DNA of 64,000 nucleotides from KBS-96 sp963722585 (GCA_963722585.1 CAVRNU010000019.1:1-64000); one strand, 5' to 3'; shown: positions 17,910 to 26,132, numbered from the stretch's first letter. Numbers and translations are program-made. Notes: a model not told the origin generated them from the letters alone.

Positions 17910-18809
17910 ATTATCGTGCAAGATTTGCTTCGCTCCCGCCACATCGACCCCCAGTTCGTAAAGCGCCTTTGTTTGCTGATCGAAAATCGCTGAGTGCCAG
18001 CCGCGCGGAAAGAAGCTCGAATCGGACCCAAATAATATCCGGCCCGGTCCAACTACATCAAGAGTTCTGCGGAACACCGTTCTCAGATCCAGGCCCGCCG
18101 GATCGTAAATCATCCAGCGATTGCTGCTCGAGCTGTCGAGATAGACATTTGGCGCAAGATCGGCGAGCATAAGCGCCTCGCGCAGGTAGCCTGCGCCAAA
18201 ATGGGGAACGATGAAACGGATCTGCGGAAAATGCAGAGCGACCGGGTGGAGATCGATAGGGTTCGAGTAACGCATATCGAAGAGACTTCGAAGTCCCAGC
18301 TTGCTGCGAACACCCACGCTAAGAGCGCCGCAGTGGACGAAGACTGCGGCACGATTGTCGGCAACGATCTCGAGAATCGAGATGAGCCTGGGATCGGCAA
18401 TCGAGTAGCCGTGCATCGCCGGAAACAGGCATAGGCAATGCAAACGCCTGCGCTGAAGCGCTGCCTTGACGCGCTCCTGTGCGCCAGGACGCAGCGGGTC
18501 GAGCATGAAAAATCCGAAAAAGCGTTCAGGGAACGCCTGAACCGCCGCTTCCACGCTCTCTTCGTCCTCAGGGACGCTCGCAATTAAAGCGGCTCTTGAA
18601 ACGCCGCCTCTGTCCAGTTCCGCTACCCATGTTCGAGCCAAACCAAGCGGCGCCTCCTCAGGAAGCTGCCATTTCAGGAGCGGCGCCAGTTCCGCGACGG
18701 AAGCCAGTTTCTTCTGTGCCGCAAGGCTGCTGTAAAAACGGTGCGAAAAAAAGTGAATGTGAGCATCCGCGATCGGCAATTCGCCCCAAGGCGTTTGGGC
18801 CATACGCAT
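17886..18809 (-). CDS. Amidohydrolase_2 (TIM-barrel) family hydrolase
   Basis: 307 residues of the metal-dependent amidohydrolase family that includes ACMSD and isoorotate decarboxylases. PIADAHIHFF gives the first HxH metal pair (about residues 17-19), VFVHCGAL and VPHFGAGY give barrel histidines, and RILFGSDSSFFPRG gives the C-terminal aspartate. The substrate is unknown; a decarboxylase or hydrolase of a small carboxylated ring is likely by family. It starts about 55 bases downstream of the end of hemB in the same direction and could be cotranscribed with it. Confidence 0.8.
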   Translation of the reverse strand: MRMAQTPWGELPIADAHIHFFSHRFYSSLAAQKKLASVAELAPLLKWQLPEEAPLGLARTWVAELDRGGVSRAALIASVPEDEESVEAAVQAFPERFFGFFMLDPLRPGAQERVKAALQRRRLHCLCLFPAMHGYSIADPRLISILEIVADNRAAVFVHCGALSVGVRSKLGLRSLFDMRYSNPIDLHPVALHFPQIRFIVPHFGAGYLREALMLADLAPNVYLDSSSSNRWMIYDPAGLDLRTVFRRTLDVVGPGRILFGSDSSFFPRGWHSAIFDQQTKALYELGVDVAGAKQILHDNLINLLRA

Positions 18810-18864
18810 CAGCTTACCGTCTTCGCTGCGTCAGAACCGCGACCGGGAGGGAGCGGATGCACAA

Positions 18865-19848
18865 CTACTTTGACGCCGTGTTTAGTATCGCTGCGGCCGG
18901 CCTGGCGAAATATGTAAGAATGAAATCCGCTCCCGCGCGCCGTATGCTCGTGAGCGTTTCGAACATCGTGCGTTCGAGATCGAGCCATCCCCTTTCAGCG
19001 GCTGCCATAATCATGCTGAATTCTCCGCTCACCTGATAGGCTCCCAACGGCACGTCGAACCGGCTGCGCGCTTCGCGAATGATATCCAAGTACGCGAGCG
19101 CGGGTTTCACCATGATCATGTCCGCGCCCTCTTCCAGATCGAGCTCAATCTCGCGCATGGCTTCGCGCGCGTTTGCCGGATCCATTTGATAGCTACGGCG
19201 ATCTCCAAATTGCGGCGCCGATTCGGCGGCTTCGCGGAAAGGGCCGTAAAAAACGGAAGCATATTTCGCCGCGTAGGAAAGAATCGGCGTCTTCGCAAAT
19301 CCGGCCGCATCTAAGGCCGATCGAATGGCCCCTACGCGGCCATCCATCATGTCGCTGGGCGCGACGATGTCCGCGCCTGACCGGGCATGTGAAACTGCCG
19401 TCTTTGCGAGCCACTCAAGTGTGATGTCGTTATCGACGTCGCCATCTTTTATAAAACCGCAGTGACCGTGGCTCGTGTATTCGCAGTTGCAAACATCGGT
19501 CATCACAAGCAGGTTCGGAACGGCATTCTTCACCGCGCGGATAGCGACCTGCGTAATGCCATTCTCGGCATAGGCGCCGGAAGCGAGCTCGTCCTTATCG
19601 GGTGGAATGCCGAATAAGATCACTCCCCCAAGTCCCAAACGAGCGCATTCCTCGCACTCCAGAATCAGTTTGTCCACCGAAAGCTGCGCCTGATCCGGCA
19701 TCGAGGCGATGGGTTTTCGCACGCCCTCACCCGGACAGACAAATAGCGGAAGAATGAACTGCGAAGGGGCGAGCTGAGTCTCCCTCACCAGGCTTCGAAT
19801 GGAAGCGGTCGACCGCAGCCGCCGCAAGCGAGTAACGGGAAATGCCAT
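18865..19848 (-). CDS. hemB: Delta-aminolevulinic acid dehydratase (porphobilinogen synthase)
   Basis: About 327 residues. It condenses two 5-aminolevulinates to porphobilinogen for all tetrapyrroles. The cysteine-rich zinc site DVCNCEYTSHGHCG indicates the zinc-dependent form. The two Schiff-base lysines lie in SYAAKYAS and MIMVKPALAYLDI. APSDMMDGRV and GAYQVSGEFSMI are also conserved. I start at ATG 19848 (MAFPVTRLRRLR), the normal N-terminus; the frame stays open 30 codons further upstream with no family similarity. Confidence 0.94.
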   Translation of the reverse strand: MAFPVTRLRRLRSTASIRSLVRETQLAPSQFILPLFVCPGEGVRKPIASMPDQAQLSVDKLILECEECARLGLGGVILFGIPPDKDELASGAYAENGITQVAIRAVKNAVPNLLVMTDVCNCEYTSHGHCGFIKDGDVDNDITLEWLAKTAVSHARSGADIVAPSDMMDGRVGAIRSALDAAGFAKTPILSYAAKYASVFYGPFREAAESAPQFGDRRSYQMDPANAREAMREIELDLEEGADMIMVKPALAYLDIIREARSRFDVPLGAYQVSGEFSMIMAAAERGWLDLERTMFETLTSIRRAGADFILTYFARPAAAILNTASK

Positions 19849-19923
19849 GACCGGATCGATAATGACGTCTACCCCAGTTTGACAGAACCATGGCGTGCTG
19901 GCCTCACATGAAACAATGACTGC

Positions 19924-20199
19924 ATGGCCGCAAAGCAAGCCCGGCGGTGGCTCATTGCCGGGCGCGTCCAGGGCGTCGGCTTCCGCTACTTCGTCCAGAA
20001 ACGCGCCGCGGATCTGGGTTTAGACGGATGGGCACGCAATATGGAAGACGGCCGCGTAGAAGTGTATGCGACCGGCACGCCCGAAAAACTTTCCGAATTC
20101 GCCGCCTCACTCCACGCAGGCCCTCCAATGTCCGACGTTCGCGCTGTCGAGCAGCGGGAAGAAACGGTACAAAAAATGTCCGGATTTCGAATCACATAG
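19924..20199 (+). CDS. acyP: Acylphosphatase
   Basis: 91 residues. Small enzyme hydrolysing acyl phosphates. The anion-binding loop GRVQGVGFRYFVQ with its arginine and the GWARNMEDGRVEV motif with the catalytic asparagine are intact. It is divergent from hemB (75-base gap), and its last 8 bases overlap the 3' end of the convergent glycosyltransferase gene. Confidence 0.92.
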   Translation: MAAKQARRWLIAGRVQGVGFRYFVQKRAADLGLDGWARNMEDGRVEVYATGTPEKLSEFAASLHAGPPMSDVRAVEQREETVQKMSGFRIT

Positions 20200-21355
20200 G
20201 CATGCATGGAGCGCGATCGCTCAGGTATCCCTGTTGCTTCGCGATCGCGCAATATAGATCGCGGACCCGCTTCTGAAAGCTCCCCTCTCCAAAATTTCTC
20301 AACACAAATTCGCGCCCAGCGCGTGCGATGTCGCCGGCCTTGCCCTTGCTCGAAAGCAGCGATAACAGCGCTTTCGCGAGGCTTTCGGGCGACTTTTCAG
20401 GTACCAGCAAACCCGTTCGCTGATCCTCCACAATCTCGTTCACGCCTCCCACATCGGTCGCCACAACAGGTTTGCCGCACGCCATCGCCTCCAGAATCAC
20501 AAGCGGCAGCCCCTCGGCCTGGCTGGACAGCACGAAAATGTCGATCGCCGCGAAGAATCGGGAGATATCGGATTCGAAACCGGCAAACGCGAACCGCTCG
20601 GCCAGTCCGGCCTCACGTAGCAGCGATTGCAGATGTAAGAAGTGCTCGCGATGCACCGGATTCTGCTCATAATCTCCCGCCAGCAGATACCGGCACGAGG
20701 GAAACGATTCGGCAACAACTTTTGCAGCCGAGATCAAACTCTCGAAATCCTTCCCCGGATGTATTCGCGAAGCCATTCCGATGACCGGAACATCCGCTGG
20801 CAAACCATAGGCCGCTCGAGCTTCGGTTGGCGATGCGTCGGTGCATATTTCCGGCACGCCGTCGTACAGCACCTCGCCCTTTTCTTTGGGCACGTGCATC
20901 CCGAATACGTCCCATGTGTTTTTCGAAACGAACACGAACCTTTGTACCGGGTAAAGAAAGGTTTGGTCGCGCCGCGTAATCGTTGGATGCTGGCAGCGCA
21001 CGTGGCAAACCACAAAAGCGCCCGCGAGCCGTCCCGCCAGCGCGGCGTAGTGAGCGCCCAGAATGTCGGCGCAGTGGACAATCCGGACATGGTGGCGCTT
21101 CATGTCTTGACCCAGCGATTGGGCGGCCCGCAGGTACGGCATCGGATGGTGGTAGCTTGGCTCAACTTGATCGTAAGATGCCGTCGAAAAGCAGTGCTCA
21201 TGATAAAAGTTTTTGAGCTCCTCTGCTTCGCGGGGACAGTAGATCAAGTTCTCGAACCCGCAATGAGACGCTGCTTCCGCCAGCCGGAGAGTTGCTTTCT
21301 CCGTTCCTCCGATATTCGCAAACGGCATGATGTGCGCGACTCGTACCGTGTTCAT
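20192..21355 (-). CDS. Family 4 glycosyltransferase (GT-B fold)
   Basis: 387 residues. The N-terminal acceptor half begins VAHIMPFANIGGTEKATLRLA, and the C-terminal donor half has the GT4 EX7E motif in SSQAEGLPLVILEAMACGKPVVA followed by TDVGGVNEIV. It is a retaining transferase, probably using a sugar nucleotide to extend a cell-surface glycan or glycolipid; donor and acceptor cannot be read. It stands alone, with no polysaccharide cluster around it, divergent from the aroF leader region. Confidence 0.87.
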   Translation of the reverse strand: MNTVRVAHIMPFANIGGTEKATLRLAEAASHCGFENLIYCPREAEELKNFYHEHCFSTASYDQVEPSYHHPMPYLRAAQSLGQDMKRHHVRIVHCADILGAHYAALAGRLAGAFVVCHVRCQHPTITRRDQTFLYPVQRFVFVSKNTWDVFGMHVPKEKGEVLYDGVPEICTDASPTEARAAYGLPADVPVIGMASRIHPGKDFESLISAAKVVAESFPSCRYLLAGDYEQNPVHREHFLHLQSLLREAGLAERFAFAGFESDISRFFAAIDIFVLSSQAEGLPLVILEAMACGKPVVATDVGGVNEIVEDQRTGLLVPEKSPESLAKALLSLLSSKGKAGDIARAGREFVLRNFGEGSFQKRVRDLYCAIAKQQGYLSDRAPCMPM

Positions 21356-21447
21356 GCGGCGGGTTCAGCGACTTTTGCTTGTTCTAAGCATAACCGAAAA
21401 CAGCGAAACACCACCAAAAAGTGTAGAGTGCGTTGCTCCGATTCGGC

Positions 21448-21477
21448 TTGCGAATCGAACGTTCCACTGGATATAAT
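21448..21477 (+). promoter_or_regulatory. Sigma-70-type promoter of the aroF leader transcript
   Basis: A -35 box TTGCGA (21448-21453), an 18-base spacer and a perfect -10 box TATAAT (21472-21477). Transcription would begin around 21484-21486, only about 1-3 bases before the leader ORF start codon at 21487. This implies a leaderless or near-leaderless message for the leader peptide. Confidence 0.7.
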
Positions 21478-21486
21478 CTCTCTTCA

Positions 21487-21564
21487 ATGGCAGCGGTCAC
21501 ATCTTACTTTTACTCGTTTCGATTTTGGTATCCTCCGGGATCGATCCGGGTGGTGTCCGCATAG
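21487..21564 (+). CDS. Aromatic-rich leader peptide of the aroF attenuator
   Basis: A 25-codon ORF, ATG to TAG, containing the run YFYSFRFWY: seven aromatic residues (three Tyr, three Phe, one Trp) in nine codons. This is the hallmark of a ribosome-sensed attenuator such as those of pheA or trp operons. It sits between a good promoter and an intrinsic terminator, upstream of DAHP synthase, whose pathway makes exactly these amino acids. There is no Shine-Dalgarno sequence, and the inferred transcription start is almost at the ATG. Ribosome stalling in the run would be expected when Phe, Tyr or Trp charged tRNA is scarce. Confidence 0.82.
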   Translation: MAAVTSYFYSFRFWYPPGSIRVVSA

Positions 21565-21569
21565 AACTG

Positions 21570-21590
21570 AACCAGGGTTAATAACTGGTT
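21570..21590 (+). promoter_or_regulatory. Leader hairpin between the leader ORF and the terminator
   Basis: A perfect 6-base stem AACCAG / CTGGTT around a 9-base A/T-rich loop, just after the leader stop codon. It may be part of the antiterminator or a pause hairpin. Another palindromic stretch, GGATCGATCC at 21538-21547, lies inside the leader ORF. By eye I can find only a 5-pair match between CGGGT at 21547-21551 and the 5' arm of the terminator, so the exact alternative fold is unresolved. Confidence 0.5.
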
Positions 21591-21599
21591 AGAGTTTTT

Positions 21600-21632
21600 A
21601 AAGGCCCGCTCGAAAGAGAGCGGGCCTTTTTT
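21600..21632 (+). terminator. Intrinsic terminator (attenuator) before aroF
   Basis: A perfect 12-base stem, 21600-21611 paired with 21618-21629 (core GGCCCGCTC / GAGCGGGCC), with loop GAAAGA and a run of six T at 21627-21632. It lies 43 bases before the aroF start. The upstream neighbour is transcribed away from it, so this terminator can only act on the transcript that starts at the promoter near 21448-21477. That makes it an attenuator. Confidence 0.85.
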
Positions 21633-21674
21633 GATTTGCAATACGCATTTGAATAAAAATCTTGGACGGACGAC

Positions 21675-22715
21675 ATGATTATCTCGATGAAGTTACACGC
21701 CACAAAAGCGGAAATTGAAGCGGTTTGTAATCGTATCCGCGAATTTGGCTATAAGGTCCATTCGATTGAAGGAGAGGAGCGCGTCGTAATCGGCGTGGTT
21801 GGCGTCGGCGATGTCACCCCCTGTCTCGAATCCCTCGAAGCAATGCCTCAGGTCGAGAAAGCGGTCCGCATTTCCGCGCCCTATAAGTTTGTAAGCCGTG
21901 AGTTCCGGCCCGGAAAATCAGTGTTTCGCATTAATGGCGTCGATATAGGCGGGGATGAATTCATCGTGATGGCGGGGCCCTGCGCGGTGGAAAGCGAGCG
22001 GCAAATTCTCGATACCGCCCATGCTGTGGTCCGCGCTGGAGCCAAGTTCCTTCGCGGCGGAGCCTTCAAGCCGCGAACATCGCCCTACGATTTCCAGGGC
22101 CTTGAAGAGGAAGGGTTGAAATTGCTTCAACATGCGAAGCACCAGACGGGCCTCGGCATCATCACCGAGGTGATGAGCGACCGCGATGTTCCGATGGTAG
22201 CCGAATATGCGGACATTTTGCAGATCGGCGCACGTAACATGCAAAACTTCGCGTTGCTGAAATCGCTCGGCAAAGCCGGAAAGCCAATCATGCTGAAGCG
22301 CGGCCTAAGCTCGACAATAAAGGAACTGTTGATGTCGGCCGAATATGTCGTAGCGCACGGAAATCCAAACGTCATCCTTTGCGAGCGCGGCATTCGGACC
22401 TTTGAAACCGCGACGAGAAATACTTGCGATATCGCCGCCATTGCCGTGCTCAACGAACTCTCTCATCTGCCGGTAATTCTCGATCCCAGCCATGCAACAG
22501 GAAAGCGAAGCCTGGTGCCGCCTCTCTGCCGCGCCGGCGTCGCAATCGGAGCCGATGGCCTGCTTGTCGAGTGCCATCCCTGCCCGGAAAAGGCGATGAG
22601 CGACGGAGCTCAATCGCTATCGACCGCGCAGTTCGCTCAAATGATGCAGGATCTCGAGCCCTACGTGAGCTTGTGGAAGCACTCGCGCCTAGCCGAAACC
22701 GTCGCTGTCGCATAA
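21675..22715 (+). CDS. aroF: 3-deoxy-D-arabino-heptulosonate 7-phosphate synthase, type I-beta
   Basis: 346 residues. First enzyme of the shikimate pathway; condenses phosphoenolpyruvate with erythrose 4-phosphate. Residues 1-70 form a ferredoxin-like/ACT-type regulatory domain (IISMKLHATKAEIEAVCNRI), as in the Thermotoga enzyme, where Tyr and Phe inhibit. The barrel carries VMAGPCAVES, FKPRTSPYDFQG, QIGARNMQNF, LKRG and LPVILDPSHATGKR, with metal and substrate residues in place. Both feedback inhibition (regulatory domain) and transcription attenuation (leader at 21487) can therefore be inferred. Confidence 0.95.
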   Translation: MIISMKLHATKAEIEAVCNRIREFGYKVHSIEGEERVVIGVVGVGDVTPCLESLEAMPQVEKAVRISAPYKFVSREFRPGKSVFRINGVDIGGDEFIVMAGPCAVESERQILDTAHAVVRAGAKFLRGGAFKPRTSPYDFQGLEEEGLKLLQHAKHQTGLGIITEVMSDRDVPMVAEYADILQIGARNMQNFALLKSLGKAGKPIMLKRGLSSTIKELLMSAEYVVAHGNPNVILCERGIRTFETATRNTCDIAAIAVLNELSHLPVILDPSHATGKRSLVPPLCRAGVAIGADGLLVECHPCPEKAMSDGAQSLSTAQFAQMMQDLEPYVSLWKHSRLAETVAVA

Positions 22716-22729
22716 CTCATATGGGTGGC

Positions 22730-22767
22730 GCACGCTTCAGCGTGCAGCGGTGAACTTCAGTTCACCG
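22730..22767. terminator. Two tandem TTCA-loop hairpins between convergent genes
   Basis: Hairpin 1 is GCACGC-TTCA-GCGTGC (22730-22745) and hairpin 2 is CGGTGAAC-TTCA-GTTCACCG (22748-22767); both stems are perfect. They fill most of the 59-base gap between the stops of aroF and the convergent glycerate kinase gene. They could act as a bidirectional terminator or RNA stabiliser, although there is no T-tract. The shared TTCA loop suggests a dispersed repeat unit. Confidence 0.6.
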
Positions 22768-22774
22768 TTCCTTG

Positions 22775-24115
22775 CTAACCGGCCAACAACACACGCAAAT
22801 CCATGACATTAGTACCCGTAGGTCCAGTTCTGATGAGATCGCCCGTGCTCTCGAAGAACGGGTAAGAATCGTTGTCAATCAGATGTTGATCGGCAGAAAT
22901 ACCCAATCGAGCTGCGCGCCTCACAGTCGAAACATCCGCAAAAGCTCCCGCTGCATCCGTAGGACCGTCAGTTCCGTCTGTTCCCGCGCTCAATACAGCC
23001 CAGTTCTCCTCGTTCGAGAGATAGATGGCGGAGGCCAGTGCGAATTCCTGGTTGCGTCCTCCCTTCCCTGTTCCCGTGACGGTAACAGTCGTCTCGCCGC
23101 CTGAGAGCAGGCAAGCGGGCCGCCTTAGCGGGCTATCGCTTCGGATGATCTCGCGAAGGATCTCGGCATGAGTCCTGGCAGCCTCACGCGTCTCCCCTTG
23201 AATCGAGCTCGACAGAATCAACGTGTGATAGCCGAGCCGCTTAGCCTCTCTCGCTGCGGCTTGAAGAGCCAGGCGGTTGCTTCCCACCAGAACGTTGTGC
23301 ACGTTCGCGAAGATTCTGTCCCCAGCCTTCGGCGTTTCCGGAAGTCGGTCTGCCGCGCCCTCTTCCAGCCTCGCCATCACGCTTCGAGGAACTGTCTTCG
23401 TCAATCGAAACTTAGACAGCACGCGTAGCGCGTCGCCGAATGTGCTGTTGTCAGGCGCTGTCGGACCTGAACCAATCACGTCCAGCGGATCGCCGATCAC
23501 ATCGGACAGAAGCAGCGAAACAACGGTCGCCGGGTAAGCCAAAGACGCAAGCTGTCCGCCCTTCAGCCGCGATAAATGCTTGCGGACTGCGTTCAACTCG
23601 AAGATATCGGCGCCGCACTTCAGCAGCTGATTCGTCATCGTCTGCTTCGCAGCCAGCGTGACTGGCGGAGCAGGCGCGGGAAGAAGAGCGGAAGCGCCCC
23701 CAGAGATCAGAACAAAAGCCAAGTCCCGCCTGTTAAACCCTCGAAGAAGTTCCTCCATCTCACAGGCGCCGCGCTCTCCTTGCTCATCTGGAACAGGATG
23801 GCCGCACTCATACACTCTAATGCGTTTGGGCTTGGGTTTCGTATGCCCATGCTTCACATTGATGACTCCGCCCGCAATCCTGCCGGTCCCCACAACTTCT
23901 TCGACGGCGCACGCCATAGCCGTACAAGCCTTGCCTGCGCCTACCACGTAAATGCGATCGAAATTGCCGAGCGCGAGTGTTTCGTCTCCGGCCCGCAAAC
24001 CCTTGTGCGAGAGTTTCAAATTGCGTTTCACGGCTTCCGCTACATTCGCGGCCCTAAGTCCTGCGCGAAATATGTCGATGGCGTCAGCCTTCAGCCTGCG
24101 GGATCGGAATGACAC
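22775..24115 (-). CDS. Glycerate 2-kinase, MOFRL family
   Basis: 446 residues with the N-terminal DUF4147 domain (VVGAGKACTAMACAVEE, VLISGGASALLPAP, NAVRKHLSRLKGG) and the C-terminal MOFRL domain (CLLSGGETTVTV, GKGGRNQEFALA, AGTDGTDGPTDAAGA). The family phosphorylates D-glycerate to 2-phosphoglycerate, linking glyoxylate or sugar-acid breakdown to glycolysis. The start lies 5 bases after the aroK stop, so the two are probably cotranscribed and translationally coupled. Some relatives were once annotated as hydroxypyruvate reductase. Confidence 0.88.
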   Translation of the reverse strand: MSFRSRRLKADAIDIFRAGLRAANVAEAVKRNLKLSHKGLRAGDETLALGNFDRIYVVGAGKACTAMACAVEEVVGTGRIAGGVINVKHGHTKPKPKRIRVYECGHPVPDEQGERGACEMEELLRGFNRRDLAFVLISGGASALLPAPAPPVTLAAKQTMTNQLLKCGADIFELNAVRKHLSRLKGGQLASLAYPATVVSLLLSDVIGDPLDVIGSGPTAPDNSTFGDALRVLSKFRLTKTVPRSVMARLEEGAADRLPETPKAGDRIFANVHNVLVGSNRLALQAAAREAKRLGYHTLILSSSIQGETREAARTHAEILREIIRSDSPLRRPACLLSGGETTVTVTGTGKGGRNQEFALASAIYLSNEENWAVLSAGTDGTDGPTDAAGAFADVSTVRRAARLGISADQHLIDNDSYPFFESTGDLIRTGPTGTNVMDLRVLLAG

Positions 24116-24120
24116 GAAGA

Positions 24121-24648
24121 TTAAAAGATCGGCAGCCCTAGAATTCTGCGCACGATCATGGCGACATCGTCGTCCATGATCTCAAGCCGGAAATCAGCGC
24201 GGCTGTATAACGGACGGCGATCCTCAAAAAGCTCTGCCAGTCGGCTCTTGTCCGCCGCCAGAGGCCGTCCTTCGCCGCCATTCATGCGTTGACATACAAC
24301 GTCGAATGGACAATCGAGCCAGATGGTCACGCCATTATTCTCAAGGATCTCCCAATTGCGCGGTTGAACAAATGCGCCGCCGCCGAGAGCGACCACACCC
24401 GGAGTCCCGGATTGGATCACGTCCACATGACGCCGGATCGCTTCGGTCTCCAAGTCTCGAAACGCTGCTTCTCCCCGCTTTAGGAAAATCTCCGGAATAG
24501 AGGCCCCTTGTTCTCTCTCGATTTCGATATCGACATCGAAGAAAGACCACCCCAGCTCATCGGCCAAGGCACGGCCCACCGTCGATTTGCCGGCGGCCAT
24601 GAAACCCACGAGGTACAGGCCGGGGGTGCGCTTCAATTTCAAGAGCAT
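24121..24648 (-). CDS. aroK: Shikimate kinase
   Basis: 175 residues. Phosphorylates shikimate at the 3-hydroxyl with ATP. P-loop GFMAAGKSTVGRALA, the shikimate-binding DVDIEIE, FRDLETEAI, GGGAF and the lid region with RPLAADKSRL are all present. Residue order and length match the AroK/AroL family. It is the first gene of a two-gene unit with glycerate kinase and is near the DAHP synthase gene, so part of the chorismate pathway is clustered here. The gap to the divergent LON-domain gene is 161 bases. Confidence 0.93.
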   Translation of the reverse strand: MLLKLKRTPGLYLVGFMAAGKSTVGRALADELGWSFFDVDIEIEREQGASIPEIFLKRGEAAFRDLETEAIRRHVDVIQSGTPGVVALGGGAFVQPRNWEILENNGVTIWLDCPFDVVCQRMNGGEGRPLAADKSRLAELFEDRRPLYSRADFRLEIMDDDVAMIVRRILGLPIF

Positions 24649-24809
24649 CGGGCGGACAAGAGTAATTCACCGGCCGCAGCAGATCGCCACACACGCTGGA
24701 CGGCCGCCGACAGCCAATAGCCAAGCCCTTTCCGCAAACCAGTATACCTTCAGGCAACCACCTTCAGGAGTCCTCCGCCGTCTGAAGCTCCGAAGCCGAT
24801 AATGGAAGC

Positions 24810-25442
24810 ATGCCGGGGCAACTTCTGCCGCTCTTTCCCCTTTCACTGGTCCTTCTCCCAACCACGCCGCTGCCTTTGCATATCTTCGAGGATCGATACA
24901 AGGAGATGATGGGGCGGCTAATTCCAGAACGAGGCGAATTCGGCGTAGTGCTGGCCAAAGATGGCGGCTTAGTGAACGTAGGCTGCACCGCGACCGTCGA
25001 GCGCGTTGTGCGGCGGTACCCGGACGGGCGTCTCGACTTGGTTGCGGTGGGGAGAAGGCGTTTTCAAATCATTTCGCTGGACGAAGAGAAAACGTATCTT
25101 CAAGCTGAGGTCGAATTTTTCAATGACGACGACGCAAGTCCGGCACCTCCGGCCCTGCAGCAACAGGCTATCGCCGAATACGACCGCCTGCGCGTCGCCG
25201 AGACCGAAATGTCCGCCGAAACTCCGCGCATCGGCGAACCGCAGCTCAGCTTTCAGCTGGCGCAGGCGATCGACGATCTCGACTACCGGCAGGCTCTTCT
25301 CGTCATGCGCTCGGAAAAGGAGCGCTTAGTATATTTGATTCAGAGCCTGCCAGGTTACATTCACAAACGGGAGCGAATCGCCCTGGCAAAACGGGTAGGA
25401 CCGCGAAACGGACATGCAAAGCACTACAACGAAGGGGCCTGA
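24810..25442 (+). CDS. Stand-alone LON substrate-binding domain protein
   Basis: 210 residues matching only the N-terminal (PUA-like) domain of Lon: LLPLFPLSLVLLPTTPLPLHIFEDRYKEMM, then GCTATVERVVRRYPDGRLDLVAVG. There is no AAA module and no serine-lysine protease domain, so it is not a protease. The family's role is unknown, perhaps protein or peptide binding. It is followed 6 bases later by the HAD gene, so the two form a likely operon. Confidence 0.85.
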   Translation: MPGQLLPLFPLSLVLLPTTPLPLHIFEDRYKEMMGRLIPERGEFGVVLAKDGGLVNVGCTATVERVVRRYPDGRLDLVAVGRRRFQIISLDEEKTYLQAEVEFFNDDDASPAPPALQQQAIAEYDRLRVAETEMSAETPRIGEPQLSFQLAQAIDDLDYRQALLVMRSEKERLVYLIQSLPGYIHKRERIALAKRVGPRNGHAKHYNEGA

Positions 25443-25448
25443 AGGAGC

Positions 25449-26132
25449 GTGAGGAATCACCTCATCTTCGACGCCGACGACACACTGTGGGAAAACAACA
25501 TATATTTTGAAGAGGCATTCGACCAGTTCTGCGATTATCTGGCTCACTCATCCCTGTCCCCGGAACAGGTGCGCGCCGTGCTCGATGAGATCGAGATGGT
25601 CAATGCAAAAACGTACGGCTACGGATCGAACAATTTTGCACGGAATCTCGCGCAATGCTTCGAAAATTTGGCGGAACGGGACGTCTCCGATCGCGATCTC
25701 GAAGCAGTGAAGGAGTTTGCCTATCAAATACGGGAGCGCCCGCTCGAGCTGATTCCAGGCGTCAAGGAAACGCTTGCTCACTTGAATGGCCGGCACGAGC
25801 TGTTGCTGTTCACAAAGGGCGATCCCGATGAGCAGCGAATCAAAGTCGAGCGTTCGGGACTGGGCCGCTTCTTCCAACACATCGCCATTGTGAAAGAGAA
25901 GAATGAGCAAGCCTATCGACGGCTGGCCCAGGAACGCGACTGCTTTATCGACCGGACCTGGATGATCGGTAATTCACCTAAATCCGACATCAATCCGGCG
26001 CTTGCGGCTGGTCTCAGCGCAGTTTATGTCCCACATCCCAAGACATGGAGCTTGGAAAAGGAAGAGGTGCCCGCTTCCCATCCTCGCTTGCTTAGACTCG
26101 AGCAGTTTACCGAACTCGTGCTTCATTTCTGA
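25449..26132 (+). CDS. HAD-superfamily hydrolase
   Basis: 227 residues. Motif I FDADDTLW carries the nucleophile and acid aspartates, motif II is LLFTKGD, then the motif III lysine and motif IV GNSPKSDINPALAAG. The cap lies between motif I and II (C1 type, helical). It is a probable phosphatase of a small phosphometabolite; the substrate is unknown. It starts at GTG 25449, 4 bases after AGGAG-like GAAGGAGC, and its last 26 bases overlap the 3' end of the convergent MFS gene. Confidence 0.85.
   Translation: MRNHLIFDADDTLWENNIYFEEAFDQFCDYLAHSSLSPEQVRAVLDEIEMVNAKTYGYGSNNFARNLAQCFENLAERDVSDRDLEAVKEFAYQIRERPLELIPGVKETLAHLNGRHELLLFTKGDPDEQRIKVERSGLGRFFQHIAIVKEKNEQAYRRLAQERDCFIDRTWMIGNSPKSDINPALAAGLSAVYVPHPKTWSLEKEEVPASHPRLLRLEQFTELVLHF

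Noticed and set aside
20642..21592. 316-codon plus-strand frame opposite the glycosyltransferase gene
   Set aside because: It is the antisense of a clear GT4 gene, has no domain and runs into the aroF leader region.
21600..21632. Reading the hairpin as an ordinary terminator of an upstream gene
   Set aside because: The upstream gene is transcribed away from it, and a promoter and leader ORF lie just before it, so attenuation is the better reading.
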